This document shows positions 1-10,492 of a stretch of DNA of 64,000 bases, piece after piece. This DNA comes from Corynebacterium doosanense CAU 212 = DSM 45436 (lineage in GTDB: Bacteria; Actinomycetota; Actinomycetes; Mycobacteriales; Mycobacteriaceae): contig NZ_CP006764.1 of NCBI RefSeq assembly GCF_000767055.1, positions 1,550,001 through 1,614,000 on the forward strand. Direction: 5' to 3'. The translations under genes and the position numbers were made by a program. Under the pieces are notes generated by a model. The model was not told the DNA's origin. It was given only the letters and a program-made list of their open reading frames with translations, and did not search any database. Positions within the stretch are counted from its first letter, which is position 1. Each line of letters begins with the position of its first letter.

Positions 1-338
1 ACCCCTGCCACCACTCCGGCCAGCCCGGCCAGGCCGATGGCGGCGAGAACGCCCGCCACACCCGCCGCCGCGGCCACGAGAATGCCCAGCGTGACGGCCA
101 GTTTGATATCCCCTCCCCCGACCCCGCCGACGAGCAGACCGACCACCAGGTAGAGCGCCGGCCAGAGCAGCCCGGCGAGCAGCACCCCGGGGGCGAGGAG
201 CGCTGAAGTGACCAGCGCGGAGGCCGCGACGGGCAGGGTGAGGGGGTCGGGAAGGCGGTGGGAACGGGCGTCGACAAGCATCAGGGACGCACCCCAGCAG
301 CACAGCACCGGGGCGGAGAGACAGACGGTGACCCACAT
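1..338 (-). CDS. Type IV prepilin peptidase-like protein (A24 family), 3' end outside window
   Basis: Membrane aspartic peptidase of the A24 (prepilin/preflagellin) type, cut off by the window edge after about 112 residues. Translating the minus strand from ATG at 338 gives hydrophobic segments. The two expected aspartate motifs are visible: one in LVDARSHRLPDPLTLP and one in the loop GGGDIKL (family GxGD). There is no room for the N-terminal cysteine-rich methylase domain of PilD, so this is the short form. It starts 11 bp after the aroE stop and is probably the last gene of an alaS-ruvX-mltG-aroE run. Its substrate is not visible here; class III or Flp/Tad-type pilins are the usual partners of short A24 enzymes. 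The assignment rests on the two motifs and on the aroE neighbourhood known in corynebacteria. Confidence 0.8.
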   Translation of the reverse strand, partial: MWVTVCLSAPVLCCWGASLMLVDARSHRLPDPLTLPVAASALVTSALLAPGVLLAGLLWPALYLVVGLLVGGVGGGDIKLAVTLGILVAAAAGVAGVLAAIGLAGLAGVVAG

Positions 339-349
339 GGGGTCTGACG

Positions 350-1180
350 CTAGGACACCTGCGCGAGGGACAGGAGGAGGGCGTCCCACATCTGTGGATA
401 AGGTGCGGCGCGGCCCGTGAAAAGCTCGAACTGTGGATAAGCCTGGTGCGCGAGCATCACGTGTCCACCCACTGTGGGATAACCGTTGCTGGCGGCGCTG
501 ACGGTCAGCGGCGTGGGCCAGGGATCGTAGATGACGTCGAGGATCGGCGCGTGGCCGAGCGACGATTCATGCCCGGCCAGTCCGGCGGAGGGGACGGTGG
601 AGACGATGAGATCATTCGCCCTACTCAGGGAGAGGAGGTCGGCCGAGAAGTCGACGTAGGTGACGTTGAGCCCGCGGTGAGCGACGAGGTCGCCGAGCTC
701 CGCCGAGCGGTCCGAGCGGTTGAGCACGGTGATGTCGGTGACCCCGGCGTCGGCGAGGGCCCACAGCGCGGGCCGGGCCGTCCCGCCGGCGCCGATGATC
801 ACGGCGGAGGTGACGCGGGAGAGGTCGCCCCGGAAGAGCTCGGAGAGTGCGCCGGTGACCCCGTCGACGTCGGTGTTGTCGGCGAACCATCCCGCACCGC
901 GGCGCACCAGGGTGTTGGCGGAGCCGATGAGGCGCGCGCGCTCGGAGACCTCGTCGGCGAGCTCCAGCGCCGCGAACTTCCCCGGCATGGTCACGGAGAA
1001 ACCGACGAAGGACGGGTCCGCCCCCCGGACGGTCGCGGCCAGGCCGGCCGCGTCGACCTCGATGCGGGAGTACTCCCAGTCGTCCAGGCCCAGCGCCCGG
1101 TACCCGGAGTTGTGCATCACGGGCGAGCGGGAGTGCTCGATGGGTGAGCCGAGGACGGCGGCGCGGTGGCGGATCTCCAC
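350..1180 (-). CDS. aroE: Shikimate dehydrogenase
   Basis: Reduces 3-dehydroshikimate to shikimate with NADPH in aromatic amino acid synthesis (cytoplasm). The 276-aa product has the normal family length. The substrate-binding SRSP motif is at residues 17-20, the catalytic lysine is about K68 (VTMPGK), NTD is at 102-104, and the nucleotide-binding GAGGTA is at 130-135. It begins 8 bp downstream of mltG and reads in the same direction as mltG, ruvX and alaS. A corynebacterial genome often carries several aroE/qsuD paralogues, so this could be one of several. The position behind mltG is the conserved core locus. Confidence 0.93.
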   Translation of the reverse strand: MEIRHRAAVLGSPIEHSRSPVMHNSGYRALGLDDWEYSRIEVDAAGLAATVRGADPSFVGFSVTMPGKFAALELADEVSERARLIGSANTLVRRGAGWFADNTDVDGVTGALSELFRGDLSRVTSAVIIGAGGTARPALWALADAGVTDITVLNRSDRSAELGDLVAHRGLNVTYVDFSADLLSLSRANDLIVSTVPSAGLAGHESSLGHAPILDVIYDPWPTPLTVSAASNGYPTVGGHVMLAHQAYPQFELFTGRAAPYPQMWDALLLSLAQVS

Positions 1181-1188
1181 GTCGGCGG

Positions 1189-2388
1189 CTAGCGGTTCGA
1201 GTCCAGCACGCCGCCCTCGATGGCCTGCTGCACGTCGGCGAGGTGGTCCTCGAAGGTGTCGTTGAAGACGGTGGTGCCGTTCTGGTCGACGGTGACGAAG
1301 AAGAGCCAGTTGCCCTCGGCCGGGTTCTCCATCGCGGAGATGGCCTCATCGCTGGGCGAGGCGATGGGGGTCTGCGGCAGGCCGTCCATGGCGTAGGTGT
1401 TCCACGGCGTCACGGCCGCGCGGGCCTCGTCGGTGGTGGCCACCTCGACGTCCTCCAGGCCGTAGTTCACGGTGGAGTCGAACTCGAGGCGCATGGGCTC
1501 GGCGATGCGGTTGAGGATGACCCGGGCGACCTTGTCGAATTCGCCTGCCGGTGCCTCGCGCTCGACGAGGGACGCCGCGGTGAGCAGCTCGTAGGGGCTC
1601 AGGCCGATGGCGCTGGCCCGGTCGACGATGCCGGTGTCGTTGTACTTGCGGGTGCTCCGGCTGATGAGGTCGGTGAGGATCTGCTGGGCGTCCATGCTCG
1701 GGTCGATGACGTACTGGCCCGGGGCGATGAGGCCCTCGATGCGCTTGGCGTCGTTGCCGCGCTCGCGGATCTGCTCGACGGCCCATTCCGGGGCACCGAG
1801 CTCGACCGGGTCGACGGTCGCCGCGACCTGCTGGAGCTGGTCGACGGAGACGCAGCCCTCCTGCTGGCCGTCCTGGCAGGAGACCTGGGAGATCTGGGAG
1901 TAGATGCCGAAGCGGGTGTCGCCGCCGACGACCTTGACGTCGAGCAGCGTGGCTCCGCCGTGGACGTCGAGCAGCTCAACCTGGTTCTCCGGGCTGGTGA
2001 GCGCCTCCACCGCGGCGGTGGCGCTCATCTTCTCCTGCAGGCGGTAGAACCCCGGCTGCACGGCGGCGGCGTTGGGGTTGTTGGCCGCGGCGGTCTGGAA
2101 GGCGGAGTCGGAGGCGACGATGTCGCGTTCCTCCAGCTCCGGGCCGAGCTGGGACAGCGCGGCTCCTTCGGGGATCTCCACGAGCTGCTCGACGCCGTTG
2201 CCGGTGCCCTCGTAGTCACCGACCCCGCCGCCCGCGGAGCCGGAGGACAGCTGGTAACCGATCCAGGCGATCGCGCCGATGATGAGCACCAGTGAGGCGA
2301 CGAGGACGGCCAGGCCGCGCTGACGGCGCCTGACGTAGAGCGGATCCATCTGACGACGGACGGGGCGAGGCCGGCTCGAGTTGCTCAT
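1189..2388 (-). CDS. mltG: Endolytic murein transglycosylase MltG (YceG family)
   Basis: Membrane-anchored lytic transglycosylase that cuts nascent peptidoglycan strands and is thought to end glycan polymerisation. The 399-aa protein has a short basic cytoplasmic tail and one TM segment at about residues 24-46. A LysM-like region and the YceG catalytic domain follow. The conserved AASLVEREAPAG contains the expected catalytic glutamate, followed by the ARVILNRI stretch typical of the family. It starts 6 bp after the ruvX stop and ends 8 bp before aroE, so the genes are probably co-transcribed. Confidence 0.93.
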   Translation of the reverse strand: MSNSSRPRPVRRQMDPLYVRRRQRGLAVLVASLVLIIGAIAWIGYQLSSGSAGGGVGDYEGTGNGVEQLVEIPEGAALSQLGPELEERDIVASDSAFQTAAANNPNAAAVQPGFYRLQEKMSATAAVEALTSPENQVELLDVHGGATLLDVKVVGGDTRFGIYSQISQVSCQDGQQEGCVSVDQLQQVAATVDPVELGAPEWAVEQIRERGNDAKRIEGLIAPGQYVIDPSMDAQQILTDLISRSTRKYNDTGIVDRASAIGLSPYELLTAASLVEREAPAGEFDKVARVILNRIAEPMRLEFDSTVNYGLEDVEVATTDEARAAVTPWNTYAMDGLPQTPIASPSDEAISAMENPAEGNWLFFVTVDQNGTTVFNDTFEDHLADVQQAIEGGVLDSNR

Positions 2389-2394
2389 GTGGTT

Positions 2395-2970
2395 CTAAAC
2401 CTCACTGTGGTTCGGGTCGTTGCTGACGGTCGGGTGGTCGATGGTCGTGGTGGCGCGGGATTCTTCGACCCGGCGGAGGTACGCCGCCCGGGCATCGAGC
2501 CAGGACTGCAGGATCTCGACGGCCGCGGCCTGGTCGATCACGGCGCGGCCGGCCTTCTCCGAGACTCCGGAGGCCCGTAGCGCGGCCGTGGCGGCGACGG
2601 TGGTGAGCCGCTCGTCGGCAAAGCGCACGGGGATGGACAGCCCCTGGTTGACCAGGCGGCGGTTGATGCGGAAGGCGATCTCCCGGGCGTGTTTGACGCT
2701 GGCGGAGCCGTTGCCCTTGAGGTCACGGGGCAGGCCGACGATGACCTCGACCGCCTCGTAGGACTCCACCAGCTCGATCAGCCGGTCGATGTCCTCCTGG
2801 TCCCGGTCCGTGAATCCCGTCTTGCGCGGGATGGTCTCTACCGGGGTGGCCAGGACGGCTCCCCGGTCGGAGGAGGCGACCCCGATGCGCACGGTGCCGA
2901 CGTCGACGCCCAGGCGACGACCAGCGCCCGGGTCGTCCTCGCCGGGGGCATCGGGGATCGGGATCTTCAC
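2395..2970 (-). CDS. ruvX: Putative pre-16S rRNA nuclease / Holliday junction resolvase-like YqgF (RuvX)
   Basis: RNase H-fold protein implicated in maturing the 5' end of 16S rRNA. The N-terminal motif [16 protein letters not shown] carries the first acidic residue, and RFADERLTT carries the second motif of YqgF proteins. I place the start at GTG 2970 (VKIPIPDAP...), preceded by an AAAGG stretch. An upstream ATG at 3027 would add 19 residues with no family counterpart. The chosen form is 191 aa, slightly long because of a Pro/Asp/Gly-rich N-terminus before the YqgF core. It lies between alaS and mltG. Confidence 0.88.
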   Translation of the reverse strand: MKIPIPDAPGEDDPGAGRRLGVDVGTVRIGVASSDRGAVLATPVETIPRKTGFTDRDQEDIDRLIELVESYEAVEVIVGLPRDLKGNGSASVKHAREIAFRINRRLVNQGLSIPVRFADERLTTVAATAALRASGVSEKAGRAVIDQAAAVEILQSWLDARAAYLRRVEESRATTTIDHPTVSNDPNHSEV

Positions 2971-3111
2971 GGACGGTCGGCCTTTCTTCACGGGGGTGCA
3001 ACGGTCATATGATTCGGCGCACGCCACAATGTAGCCGCCTGGCGGCGGGCTCTCCGTACTGTCCGCGGCGTGTCCGTAATCTGTTCGTTACCTTACCCTG
3101 CCGTAGGCGGA

Positions 3112-5784
3112 CTACATACCGGCGAGTGCGTCCCGCACCGCGGCGAGGCCGGCATCGACGCCCGCCGCGTCCGAGCCGGAGCCCTGCGCGAGGTCGGCCT
3201 TGCCGCCGCCCCGGCCGTCGACGTACTGGCCCAGGAGCTTCACCAGATCGCCGGACTTCACCCCGGCGGCCACGGCCTGCTCGGTGGCGCCGACGATGAA
3301 GGGCACCTTTCCGGACCCGGCATCAGCCGAGGCCAGGACGACGACTCCGGCGCGGTCCCGGATCCGGCCCTTGAGGTCGGTGGCCACGGTGCGCAGATCA
3401 CCTGCGGAGATGCCGTCGGAAAGCTTCAGGGCGATGACGGTGAACTGACCCACCTGCGTCGCCTGGTCCACGAGCTCCCCGGTACGGGACATGAGCTGCG
3501 CCTGGTGGAGCTGCGCGATCTCCTTCTCCGCGGACTTCAGGCGCTCGGTGAGCTGGGCGATGCGGTCGGGCAGGTCCGAGCTCTTGGCCTTGAGCTGGCT
3601 GGCCACGCCGGAGACCAGCGCGGCCTCCTTGGAGAAGTAGGAGAACGCGTCCATGCCCGAGTAGGCCTCGATGCGCCGGGCGCCGGAGCCCACGGAGGAC
3701 TCGCCGAGCACGGCGACCGGGCCGATCTGGGAGGAGCGTGCGACGTGCGTGCCGCCGCACAGTTCCATGGAGAACGGTCCGCCGATCTCGACGACACGCA
3801 CCACGTCACCGTAGTTCTCGCCGAACAGGGCGGTCGCACCCATGGCCTTGCCCTGCTCCAGGGACGTCTCGACGGTGTTGACCGCCCAGTCCGCGTCGAC
3901 GGCCTGGTTCGCGATGGTGGCGATCTCGCTCATCTGCTCGTCGGAGAGCTGCTCGGTGTAGTTGAAGTCGAAGCGCAGGTAACCGGGCCGGTTGAGCGAG
4001 CCCGCCTGGACCGCGGTGGGTCCGAGCACCTGACGCAGCGCGGCGTGGATGAGGTGTGTGGCCGAGTGCGCCTGCTGGGCGCCGTGGCGCCAGCCGCCGT
4101 CAACCTGCGCGGTGACGGTCGTGCCCAGCTCGATGCCCCCGGAGACGACGGTGGCCTTGTGCAGGGAGACCCGCTTGGCCACCCGCTGGACGTCCCTGAT
4201 CTCGATGAGCGCGTCGCCCGCGGTGAGCGTGCCACGGTCGGCCATCTGACCACCGGACTCGGCATACATCGGGGTGGCGTCGAGGATGATCTCCACCTCG
4301 TCGCCAGCGGCCGCGGAGGTCACGGAGACCCCGTCCTTGACCAGGCCGATGACGGTGGCGTCGCCGGTGAGCTCGGAGTAGCCGGTGAAGACGGTGGGGT
4401 TGTTGTCCACCCACTCGCGGTAGACGGACTCGTCGACGTGCCCGTGCTTCTTGGCCTTGTTGTCGGCCTTGGCGCGCTCACGCTGCTGCTTCATCTCCAG
4501 ATCGAAGCCGGCCATGTCCACCTCGAGGCCGGCCTCGGCGGCCATCTCCAGGGTGAGGTCGATGGGGAAGCCGTAAGTGTCATGCAGCTCGAAGGCGTCG
4601 TGGCCGCCGAGCACGGCAGCACCGGACTCGCGCACGCCGGCAGCGGTGCGGTCGAAGAGCGCGGTGCCCGACTCCAGGGTCTTGAGGAAGGCCTTCTCCT
4701 CGTTCACGGCGGAGCGGGAGATGCGCTCGCGGTTAGCGGCGATCTCCGGGAAGGAGGGCGTCATGGTGTCCATGATGGTGTCCATGAAACGGCCCAGGGT
4801 CTCGCCCTGCGCGCCGAGCAGTCGGGCGGAGCGCACGATGCGGCGCAGCAGTCGACGCAGGATGTAGCCGCGGCCCTCGTTGGACGGGGAGACGCCGTCG
4901 AGGATGAGCATCATGGCGGTACGGGAGTGGTCGGCGATGACCCGGAAGCGCACATCGGACTCGTGCTCCTTGCCGTAGACGGCACCGGTGACGGCCTCGG
5001 CGACGTCGATGACGGGGCGCAGGAGGTCGGTCTCGTAGACGTTCTCCACGCCCTGGAGGATGCAGGCGACCCGCTCGATGCCCATGCCGGTATCGATGTT
5101 CTTCTGCGGCAGCTCGCCGACGAGCTCGAAGTTGCCCTTCTTGTCGCCCGCGCCGCGTTCGAACTCCATGAAGACGAGGTTCCAGATCTCCAGGTAGCGG
5201 TTGTCGTCCGCCTCCGGTCCGCCTTCGGCGCCGTACTCGGGGCCGCGGTCGTAGTAGATCTCCGAGCAGGGGCCGCAGGGGCCGGGGATGCCCATGGACC
5301 AGTAGTTGTCCTCCATGCCCAGGCGCTGGATGCGCTCGGCGGGCACGCCGATCTCCTTCTCCCAGATCTCGGCAGCCTCGTCGTCGGTGAGGTAGACGGT
5401 CACCCAGAGCCGCTCGGGATCGAGGCCGAAACCGCCGTCGTCAGTTGGGCCGGTGAGCAGCGACCAGGCGTGTTTGATGGCGCCTTCCTTGAAGTACTGC
5501 CCGAAGGAGAAGTTGCCGGCCATCTGGAAGAAGGTGTTGTGGCGGGTGGTGATGCCCACCTCCTCGATGTCGAGGGTGCGCACACACTTCTGGATCGACG
5601 TCGCCGTGCCGGAGGGGAACGGCGGGTTCTGCTGGCCGAGGAAGTAGGGCTTGAAGGGCACCATGCCGGCGTTGACGAACAGCAGGGTCGGATCGTCCAG
5701 GATCAGCGACGCGCTGGGCACGGCCTGGTGCCCGGCGTTGACGAAGTGCTGGGTGAACCGGTCGCGGATTTCATGGGTCTGCAC
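3112..5784 (-). CDS. alaS: Alanyl-tRNA synthetase
   Basis: Charges tRNA-Ala and edits mis-acylated Ser/Gly-tRNA-Ala. The 890-aa protein has the full class II catalytic core at the N-terminus ([19 protein letters not shown]...). The editing domain has zinc-ligand motifs HSATHLIHA (about residue 565) and CGGTHV (about 668), and a C-Ala domain follows. Length and domain order are standard. It is the first gene of a minus-strand series with ruvX, mltG and aroE, and is separated from upstream rarA by a terminator hairpin. Confidence 0.97.
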   Translation of the reverse strand: MQTHEIRDRFTQHFVNAGHQAVPSASLILDDPTLLFVNAGMVPFKPYFLGQQNPPFPSGTATSIQKCVRTLDIEEVGITTRHNTFFQMAGNFSFGQYFKEGAIKHAWSLLTGPTDDGGFGLDPERLWVTVYLTDDEAAEIWEKEIGVPAERIQRLGMEDNYWSMGIPGPCGPCSEIYYDRGPEYGAEGGPEADDNRYLEIWNLVFMEFERGAGDKKGNFELVGELPQKNIDTGMGIERVACILQGVENVYETDLLRPVIDVAEAVTGAVYGKEHESDVRFRVIADHSRTAMMLILDGVSPSNEGRGYILRRLLRRIVRSARLLGAQGETLGRFMDTIMDTMTPSFPEIAANRERISRSAVNEEKAFLKTLESGTALFDRTAAGVRESGAAVLGGHDAFELHDTYGFPIDLTLEMAAEAGLEVDMAGFDLEMKQQRERAKADNKAKKHGHVDESVYREWVDNNPTVFTGYSELTGDATVIGLVKDGVSVTSAAAGDEVEIILDATPMYAESGGQMADRGTLTAGDALIEIRDVQRVAKRVSLHKATVVSGGIELGTTVTAQVDGGWRHGAQQAHSATHLIHAALRQVLGPTAVQAGSLNRPGYLRFDFNYTEQLSDEQMSEIATIANQAVDADWAVNTVETSLEQGKAMGATALFGENYGDVVRVVEIGGPFSMELCGGTHVARSSQIGPVAVLGESSVGSGARRIEAYSGMDAFSYFSKEAALVSGVASQLKAKSSDLPDRIAQLTERLKSAEKEIAQLHQAQLMSRTGELVDQATQVGQFTVIALKLSDGISAGDLRTVATDLKGRIRDRAGVVVLASADAGSGKVPFIVGATEQAVAAGVKSGDLVKLLGQYVDGRGGGKADLAQGSGSDAAGVDAGLAAVRDALAGM

Positions 5785-5812
5785 GGCGAGGGTTTCCTAA
5801 CGTAGACGGCGT

Positions 5813-5841
5813 AAAAATCGGCCGGCGGGCGTGCCACCGGC
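5813..5841 (-). terminator. Rho-independent terminator of rarA
   Basis: On the minus strand, an 8-bp GC-rich stem (GCCGGTGG pairing with CCGCCGGC, one G-T wobble) with a 5-nt loop is followed by CGATTTTTACG. It begins 16 bp after the rarA stop and ends before the alaS start, so it should separate the two transcripts. Confidence 0.72.
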
Positions 5842-5857
5842 GTATCGGCCCTCGAGT

Positions 5858-7231
5858 TTACCCCTGCCCCCGATCCTTCCCGCGGACGATCCCTCGCAGT
5901 CGGCCGAGGTAGTCGCGGATGCGCTTCTCCGCGCCGTGGTCGGTGGGTTCGTAGTACACGGCGTCGTCGAGGTCCTCCGGGATGTAGCGCTGGGCGAGCA
6001 CTCCCCGGGGGTCGTCGTGCGGGTAGGCGTAACCCACGGCGTTGCCCAGCTTCTTGGCGCCCTCGTAGTGCCCGTCGCGCAGGTGGGCGGGCACGGGGCC
6101 GATCCGACCGGCGGCCACGTCGGCCTGCGCCTTGGAGATGGCGTAGTTCACCGCCGGCGACTTCGGCGCGGTGGCCAGGTGGATGGTGGCCTGGGCGAGC
6201 GCGAGTCGACCCTCGGGCATCCCGATCAGCGCTACGGCCTGGCTGGCGGCGACGGCCACCTGCAGCGCCGTCGGGTCCGCCATCCCGACGTCCTCGGAGG
6301 CGTGCACGACGAGGCGCCGGGCGATGAACCGCGGATCCTCCCCCGCCTCGATCATGCGGGCGAGATAGTGCAGCGACGCGTCGACGTCGGAGCCGCGGAT
6401 GGACTTGATGAACGCGCTGACCACGTCGTAGTGCTGGTCGCCGTCGCGGTCGTAGCGCACGACGGCGCGGTTGACGTTGTCCTTCACCGCGTCCACGTCC
6501 AGCACCCCGCCGTCCGCCACGGCCTCGGCGGCGGCCTCGAGGTAGGTCAGCGAGCGGCGCGCGTCTCCCCCGGCCAGCAGTACAAGCTGCTCGATCGCGT
6601 CGTCGGTGGCGGTGATCCGCCCCGCCAGTCCGCGCTCGTCCGTGATCGCCCGGGTGAGCACCTCCCGCAGCCCCTCGGGCTCTAACGACACGAGCTGGAG
6701 CAGCAGGGAACGGCTGAGCAGCGGGGCAACGACGCTAAACGACGGATTTTCCGTCGTGGCCGCCACCAGCAGAACAGTCCGGTTTTCCACCGCCCCCAGG
6801 AGGGCGTCCTGCTGGGTCTTGGAGAAGCGGTGCACCTCGTCGATGAAGAGCACCGTGCGCTCGCCGCGGGCGAGGTCCCGCCGGGCGCGGTCGATGACAC
6901 TGCGCACCTGCTTGACCCCGGCGTTGAGCGCGGAAAGGCCGACGAAGTTCTGCCCCATGGCCTGGGCAATGAGCGAGGCGATGGTGGTCTTGCCCGTGCC
7001 GGGCGGGCCGTAGAGGATGACCGAGGCTTCCCCGGAGCCCTCGACGAGGCGGCGCAGGGGTTTGCCGTGGCCGAGGATCTGGTCCTGCCCGACGATCTCG
7101 TCCAGCGAGGCCGGGCGCATGCGGGCGGCCAGCGGCGCCGAGGGCCCGGCGGCGAAGAAGGAGGAGCCGCGGGCGCCGACATCGGCCTCCGCGACCTCAT
7201 CCGGGCCGTCGAACAGACCGTCCTGGGCCAT
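5858..7231 (-). CDS. rarA: Replication-associated recombination protein RarA (MgsA, AAA+ ATPase)
   Basis: Clamp-loader-like AAA+ ATPase that acts at stalled replication forks. From ATG at 7231 (MAQDGLFDG...) the product is 457 aa, typical for RarA. The reading frame stays open upstream, but that part is low-complexity Arg-rich antisense of the neighbour and was excluded. Walker A is GPPGTGKTT and Walker B is FIDEVHRF; sensor motifs and the C-terminal tetramerisation region ([28 protein letters not shown]) follow. It starts 5 bp after the phosphotransferase-like gene and is followed by a terminator. Confidence 0.95.
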   Translation of the reverse strand: MAQDGLFDGPDEVAEADVGARGSSFFAAGPSAPLAARMRPASLDEIVGQDQILGHGKPLRRLVEGSGEASVILYGPPGTGKTTIASLIAQAMGQNFVGLSALNAGVKQVRSVIDRARRDLARGERTVLFIDEVHRFSKTQQDALLGAVENRTVLLVAATTENPSFSVVAPLLSRSLLLQLVSLEPEGLREVLTRAITDERGLAGRITATDDAIEQLVLLAGGDARRSLTYLEAAAEAVADGGVLDVDAVKDNVNRAVVRYDRDGDQHYDVVSAFIKSIRGSDVDASLHYLARMIEAGEDPRFIARRLVVHASEDVGMADPTALQVAVAASQAVALIGMPEGRLALAQATIHLATAPKSPAVNYAISKAQADVAAGRIGPVPAHLRDGHYEGAKKLGNAVGYAYPHDDPRGVLAQRYIPEDLDDAVYYEPTDHGAEKRIRDYLGRLRGIVRGKDRGQG

Positions 7232-7236
7232 GGCGG

Positions 7237-8427
7237 CTACCTCTCCCGGGCGTCGACACGCTCGGCGACAGCGGCCGCGAACGTGGCAACGACCGCGTGG
7301 GTCGGGTCCCCGGAGCCGGCGGCGAAGCGCGCGAGCGCGTCGAAGGTCTCGTGGAAGTCCTGACGGATGAGCTGCTCCTCCGCGTCGAACGGGCCCTCGT
7401 GCGCGGGGCGCAGGAGATCGGGGCTGGCCGCGTCGTCGGCGGTGAGCGCGCTGGTGAGCGAGCCGTGGTGCAGCATGGCCACCGAGGAGAGCGCCCACCC
7501 CGTCAGCGCCGCGGCGATGCGGTGCTGGAGCTGGTGTGTGTCGGTGACCGAGGGCCAGACCTGCGCGACGGTGTCCACCCACGCGCGGAGGAAGGTCTCC
7601 GTCTCCTCGTCCTCGATGCGGCGGGTGCCCACGAATTGGGGGAAGCCGCCGATGACGCAGGCGAGGTCGTAGAAGACGTCGCGGAAGCCCGCCCACTCGT
7701 AGTCGAGGAACTGGACCTGCTCGGCCACGATGATGTTGTCCGGGGACAGGTCGAAGGGGGAAAAGGCGCTGGTGCGCTCGGAGGTGAGCTGGTGGCCCGC
7801 CTCGGTGGCCAGGTGGCGTACCTCCTCCGGGATGTCGAAGCCGGCGCTCTCCACGAGGGACAGCCCGATGACGATGGCCGGGCCGATGGAGTTTTCGCGC
7901 ATGTCCCCGCCCTCCTGCAGGCCGGGGTGCGCCTTGAGCAGCCGCCCGAGCAGGACGTCGAAGCCGTCACCCTTGCCGGCGGTGCCCGCGTGCATGCGGC
8001 CCAGCGCGACACCGAGCTTGCGCAGGATCCGGCCGCGGGTCTCCGGGTCACGCTGCTCCAGGATCTGCGCGAGCGTGGTGCCCTCCCCGGAGTCGGAGAG
8101 GACAAGCACACGTTTGTCCACGTCGTGGGCGATGAGCATGGGGCCGGGGCGCACCTCCTCGCTCAGCGAGGTGGTGAACTGGTACGCCGCGACCTCGCGC
8201 AGCAGGGCCGCGTCATCGAGCCCGTCGCCGGTGCCCGGGACGTACTTGATCACCACGGAGCGCTGCTGGAGAAACGGCTGGTTGGCCAGCCGGGCCCGGA
8301 GCACCACGGCGGGGCCGGAGCCGGAGCCGGAGAGCCGGTGCACCTCCGAGAGGTGCTGCTTGCCGCCGTAGCGGTGGGACAGCAGCTCCTGGGCGAGGGC
8401 GACGATCTCGGTTTCCGTGGTGTGCAC
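7237..8427 (-). CDS. Phosphotransferase (APH/choline kinase-like fold) family protein
   Basis: Aminoglycoside phosphotransferase-like protein of 396 aa with unknown substrate. The second half has the catalytic-loop equivalent SPFDLSPDN and the Mg-binding motif equivalent LDYEWAG followed by [12 protein letters not shown], as in APH-fold kinases. The first residue of the usual HxDxxxxN loop is replaced by Pro, while the catalytic Asp and the Asn are kept. An N-lobe motif with a candidate lysine is VVIKYVPG. It sits between rarA and aspS and probably shares rarA's transcript (5-bp gap). An antibiotic-resistance role is not supported by context; a small-molecule or housekeeping kinase is more likely. 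Confidence 0.75.
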   Translation of the reverse strand: MHTTETEIVALAQELLSHRYGGKQHLSEVHRLSGSGSGPAVVLRARLANQPFLQQRSVVIKYVPGTGDGLDDAALLREVAAYQFTTSLSEEVRPGPMLIAHDVDKRVLVLSDSGEGTTLAQILEQRDPETRGRILRKLGVALGRMHAGTAGKGDGFDVLLGRLLKAHPGLQEGGDMRENSIGPAIVIGLSLVESAGFDIPEEVRHLATEAGHQLTSERTSAFSPFDLSPDNIIVAEQVQFLDYEWAGFRDVFYDLACVIGGFPQFVGTRRIEDEETETFLRAWVDTVAQVWPSVTDTHQLQHRIAAALTGWALSSVAMLHHGSLTSALTADDAASPDLLRPAHEGPFDAEEQLIRQDFHETFDALARFAAGSGDPTHAVVATFAAAVAERVDARER

Positions 8428-8487
8428 GAGTGGTACTTCTCCTCGGGGCGCCGGTGGGCGACGCCCCTCGTTGGGACTGGATGCGAG

Positions 8488-10320
8488 CTAGGACTCGTCG
8501 GTGACGGGAACGTCGGCCACGACGGACTCGGCCTGGCCTGCCTCAGCCTTCTTGGGTTTGACGTCGAGCCCGGACTCGCGGCGCTGCTGCGGCGTGATGG
8601 GCGCCGGCGCGTCGGTCAGCGGGTCAACTCCGCCGCCGGACTTGGGGAAGGCGATGACGTCGCGGATGGAGTCGAAGCCGCCCAGCAGGGAGACGATGCG
8701 GTCCCAGCCGAAGGCGATGCCGCCGTGCGGGGGCGCGCCGAAGGCGAAGGCGTCGAGCAGGAAGCCGAACTTCTCCTGGGCCTCCACGTGGGAGATGCCC
8801 ATGACGTCGAAGACCCGCTCCTGGACGTCGCGCTCGTGGATACGGATGGAGCCGCCGCCGATCTCGTTGCCGTTGCAGACGATGTCGTAGGCGTAGGCCG
8901 TGGCCTCTCCGGGGTTGTCCTGGAAGTTGTCCTTCCATTCCGGCTTCGGGGAGGTGAAGGCGTGGTGTACGGCGGTCCACTTGGAGTTGCCCAGGGCGAC
9001 GTCGCCGGAGGCGGTGGCGTCGGCGGCGGGCTCGAAGAGCGGGGCGTCGACGACCCAGGTGAAGGCCCAGTCGCCCTCCTTGATGAGGTCGAGCTTGCGC
9101 GCGATCTCGCCACGGGCGGCGCCGAGCAGGGCGCGGGAGCTCTTGGTGTCGCCGGCGGCGAAGAAGATCGCGTCGCCGGGCTTGGCACCGACGTGCTCGG
9201 CGATGCCGGCACGCTCGGCGTCCGTGATGTTCTTGGCGACGGGTCCGCCCAGCTCGCCGTCCTCACCCACGAGGATGCAGGCGAGGCCCTTGGCGCCGCG
9301 CTGCTTTGCCCAGTCCTGCCACGCGTCCAGCTGACGACGCGGCTGCGACGCTCCGCCGTCCATGACGACGGCGCCGACGTACTCGTTCTTGAACACGCGG
9401 AACGTGGTGTCGGCGAAGAACTCGGTGCACTCCACGAGCGGGATGTCGAAGCGCAGGTCCGGCTTGTCGGAGCCGTACTTCTTCATGGCCTCGGCGTAGG
9501 TCATGCGCGGGATCGGGGTGGTGATGTCGTAGCCGATGAGCTTCCACAGGGAGGTGAGGATCTCTTCGGCCAGAGCGATGACGTCGTCCTGGTCGACGAA
9601 GCTCATCTCCACGTCCAGCTGGGTGAACTCCGGCTGGCGGTCGGCGCGGAAGTCCTCGTCGCGGTAACAGCGGGCGATCTGATAGTAACGCTCCATGCCA
9701 CCGACCATGAGCAGCTGCTTGAACAGCTGTGGGGACTGCGGGAGGGCGTAGAAGCTACCCGGCTTGAGGCGAGCGGGCACGAGGAAGTCGCGGGCGCCCT
9801 CGGGCGTGGACCGGGTCAGCGTGGGGGTCTCGATCTCAGCGAAGTCGTGGTTGTCCAGCACGGCGCGGGCGGCGCGGTTGGCGTCGGAGCGCAGGCGCAG
9901 AGCCCGGGCCTGACGCGAGCGGCGCAGGTCCAGGTAGCGGTACTTCAGGCGGGATTCCTCACCGGCCTCGGAGGAGGACGAGTCCTCGATCTGGAAGGGC
10001 AGCGCGGCGGCGGCGTTGAGCACGGTGAGCTCGGTGACGTTGACCTCGATGGCACCGGAGGCCAGGTTGGGGTTCTCCGAACCCTCGGGCCGGGGCTCGA
10101 CCACGCCGGTGACCTGGATGCAGAACTCGCTGCGCAGGTCGTGGGCGCGCTCGGCGACCTCGGAATCACGGAAGACGACCTGGGCGTAGCCGGAGCGGTC
10201 ACGCAGGTCGACGAAGATGACGCCGCCGTGGTCTCGCCGGCGGGCCACCCAGCCGGTCAAGGTGACGGTCTGTCCAGCGGTGTCTTTGCGGAGGTCTCCC
10301 GCGAGGTGGGTACGCAGCAC
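8488..10320 (-). CDS. aspS: Aspartyl-tRNA synthetase (bacterial type)
   Basis: Class II synthetase charging tRNA-Asp, possibly also tRNA-Asn where GatCAB transamidation is used. The N-terminal OB-fold reads [10 protein letters not shown]...[19 protein letters not shown]. Class II core motifs follow, including [30 protein letters not shown] (written here in part), plus the GAD insertion and a C-terminal motif 3 with GIAFGWDR. I chose GTG 10320 because bacterial AspRS begins at (M)LRTH. An ATG at 10392 would add 24 unmatched residues. The product is 610 aa. The C-terminal tail after [14 protein letters not shown] is an acidic extension. Confidence 0.95.
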   Translation of the reverse strand: MLRTHLAGDLRKDTAGQTVTLTGWVARRRDHGGVIFVDLRDRSGYAQVVFRDSEVAERAHDLRSEFCIQVTGVVEPRPEGSENPNLASGAIEVNVTELTVLNAAAALPFQIEDSSSSEAGEESRLKYRYLDLRRSRQARALRLRSDANRAARAVLDNHDFAEIETPTLTRSTPEGARDFLVPARLKPGSFYALPQSPQLFKQLLMVGGMERYYQIARCYRDEDFRADRQPEFTQLDVEMSFVDQDDVIALAEEILTSLWKLIGYDITTPIPRMTYAEAMKKYGSDKPDLRFDIPLVECTEFFADTTFRVFKNEYVGAVVMDGGASQPRRQLDAWQDWAKQRGAKGLACILVGEDGELGGPVAKNITDAERAGIAEHVGAKPGDAIFFAAGDTKSSRALLGAARGEIARKLDLIKEGDWAFTWVVDAPLFEPAADATASGDVALGNSKWTAVHHAFTSPKPEWKDNFQDNPGEATAYAYDIVCNGNEIGGGSIRIHERDVQERVFDVMGISHVEAQEKFGFLLDAFAFGAPPHGGIAFGWDRIVSLLGGFDSIRDVIAFPKSGGGVDPLTDAPAPITPQQRRESGLDVKPKKAEAGQAESVVADVPVTDES

Positions 10321-10492
10321 GATCGCTTGACGTCCTTTCCGTTTGCTTAATTCTTCTCGGCCGCATGTCGCGGGGGCAGCACCCTCGCGCACACTAATTC
10401 GCGGGCAAGTCTACGCTGTCCGGTCAGCCTCGCCGGTGTCGCCCTCTGGCGGGCCGGCAAGTGAACGTCCGGTTTTGTGGCATGATCAGCGC

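Noticed and set aside
3070..5805. 911-codon open frame on the plus strand opposite alaS
   Set aside because: It is the mirror of the high-GC alaS coding frame, with Gly/Val/Ala/Asp-rich composition and no recognisable domain.
7237..8427. Aminoglycoside resistance enzyme
   Set aside because: Only the fold is shared; the catalytic loop is altered and the gene lies in a conserved core locus beside rarA.
7297..10350. 1017-codon plus-strand frame across the phosphotransferase and aspS
   Set aside because: It runs antisense through two well-supported genes; composition is typical of a GC-skewed shadow frame.
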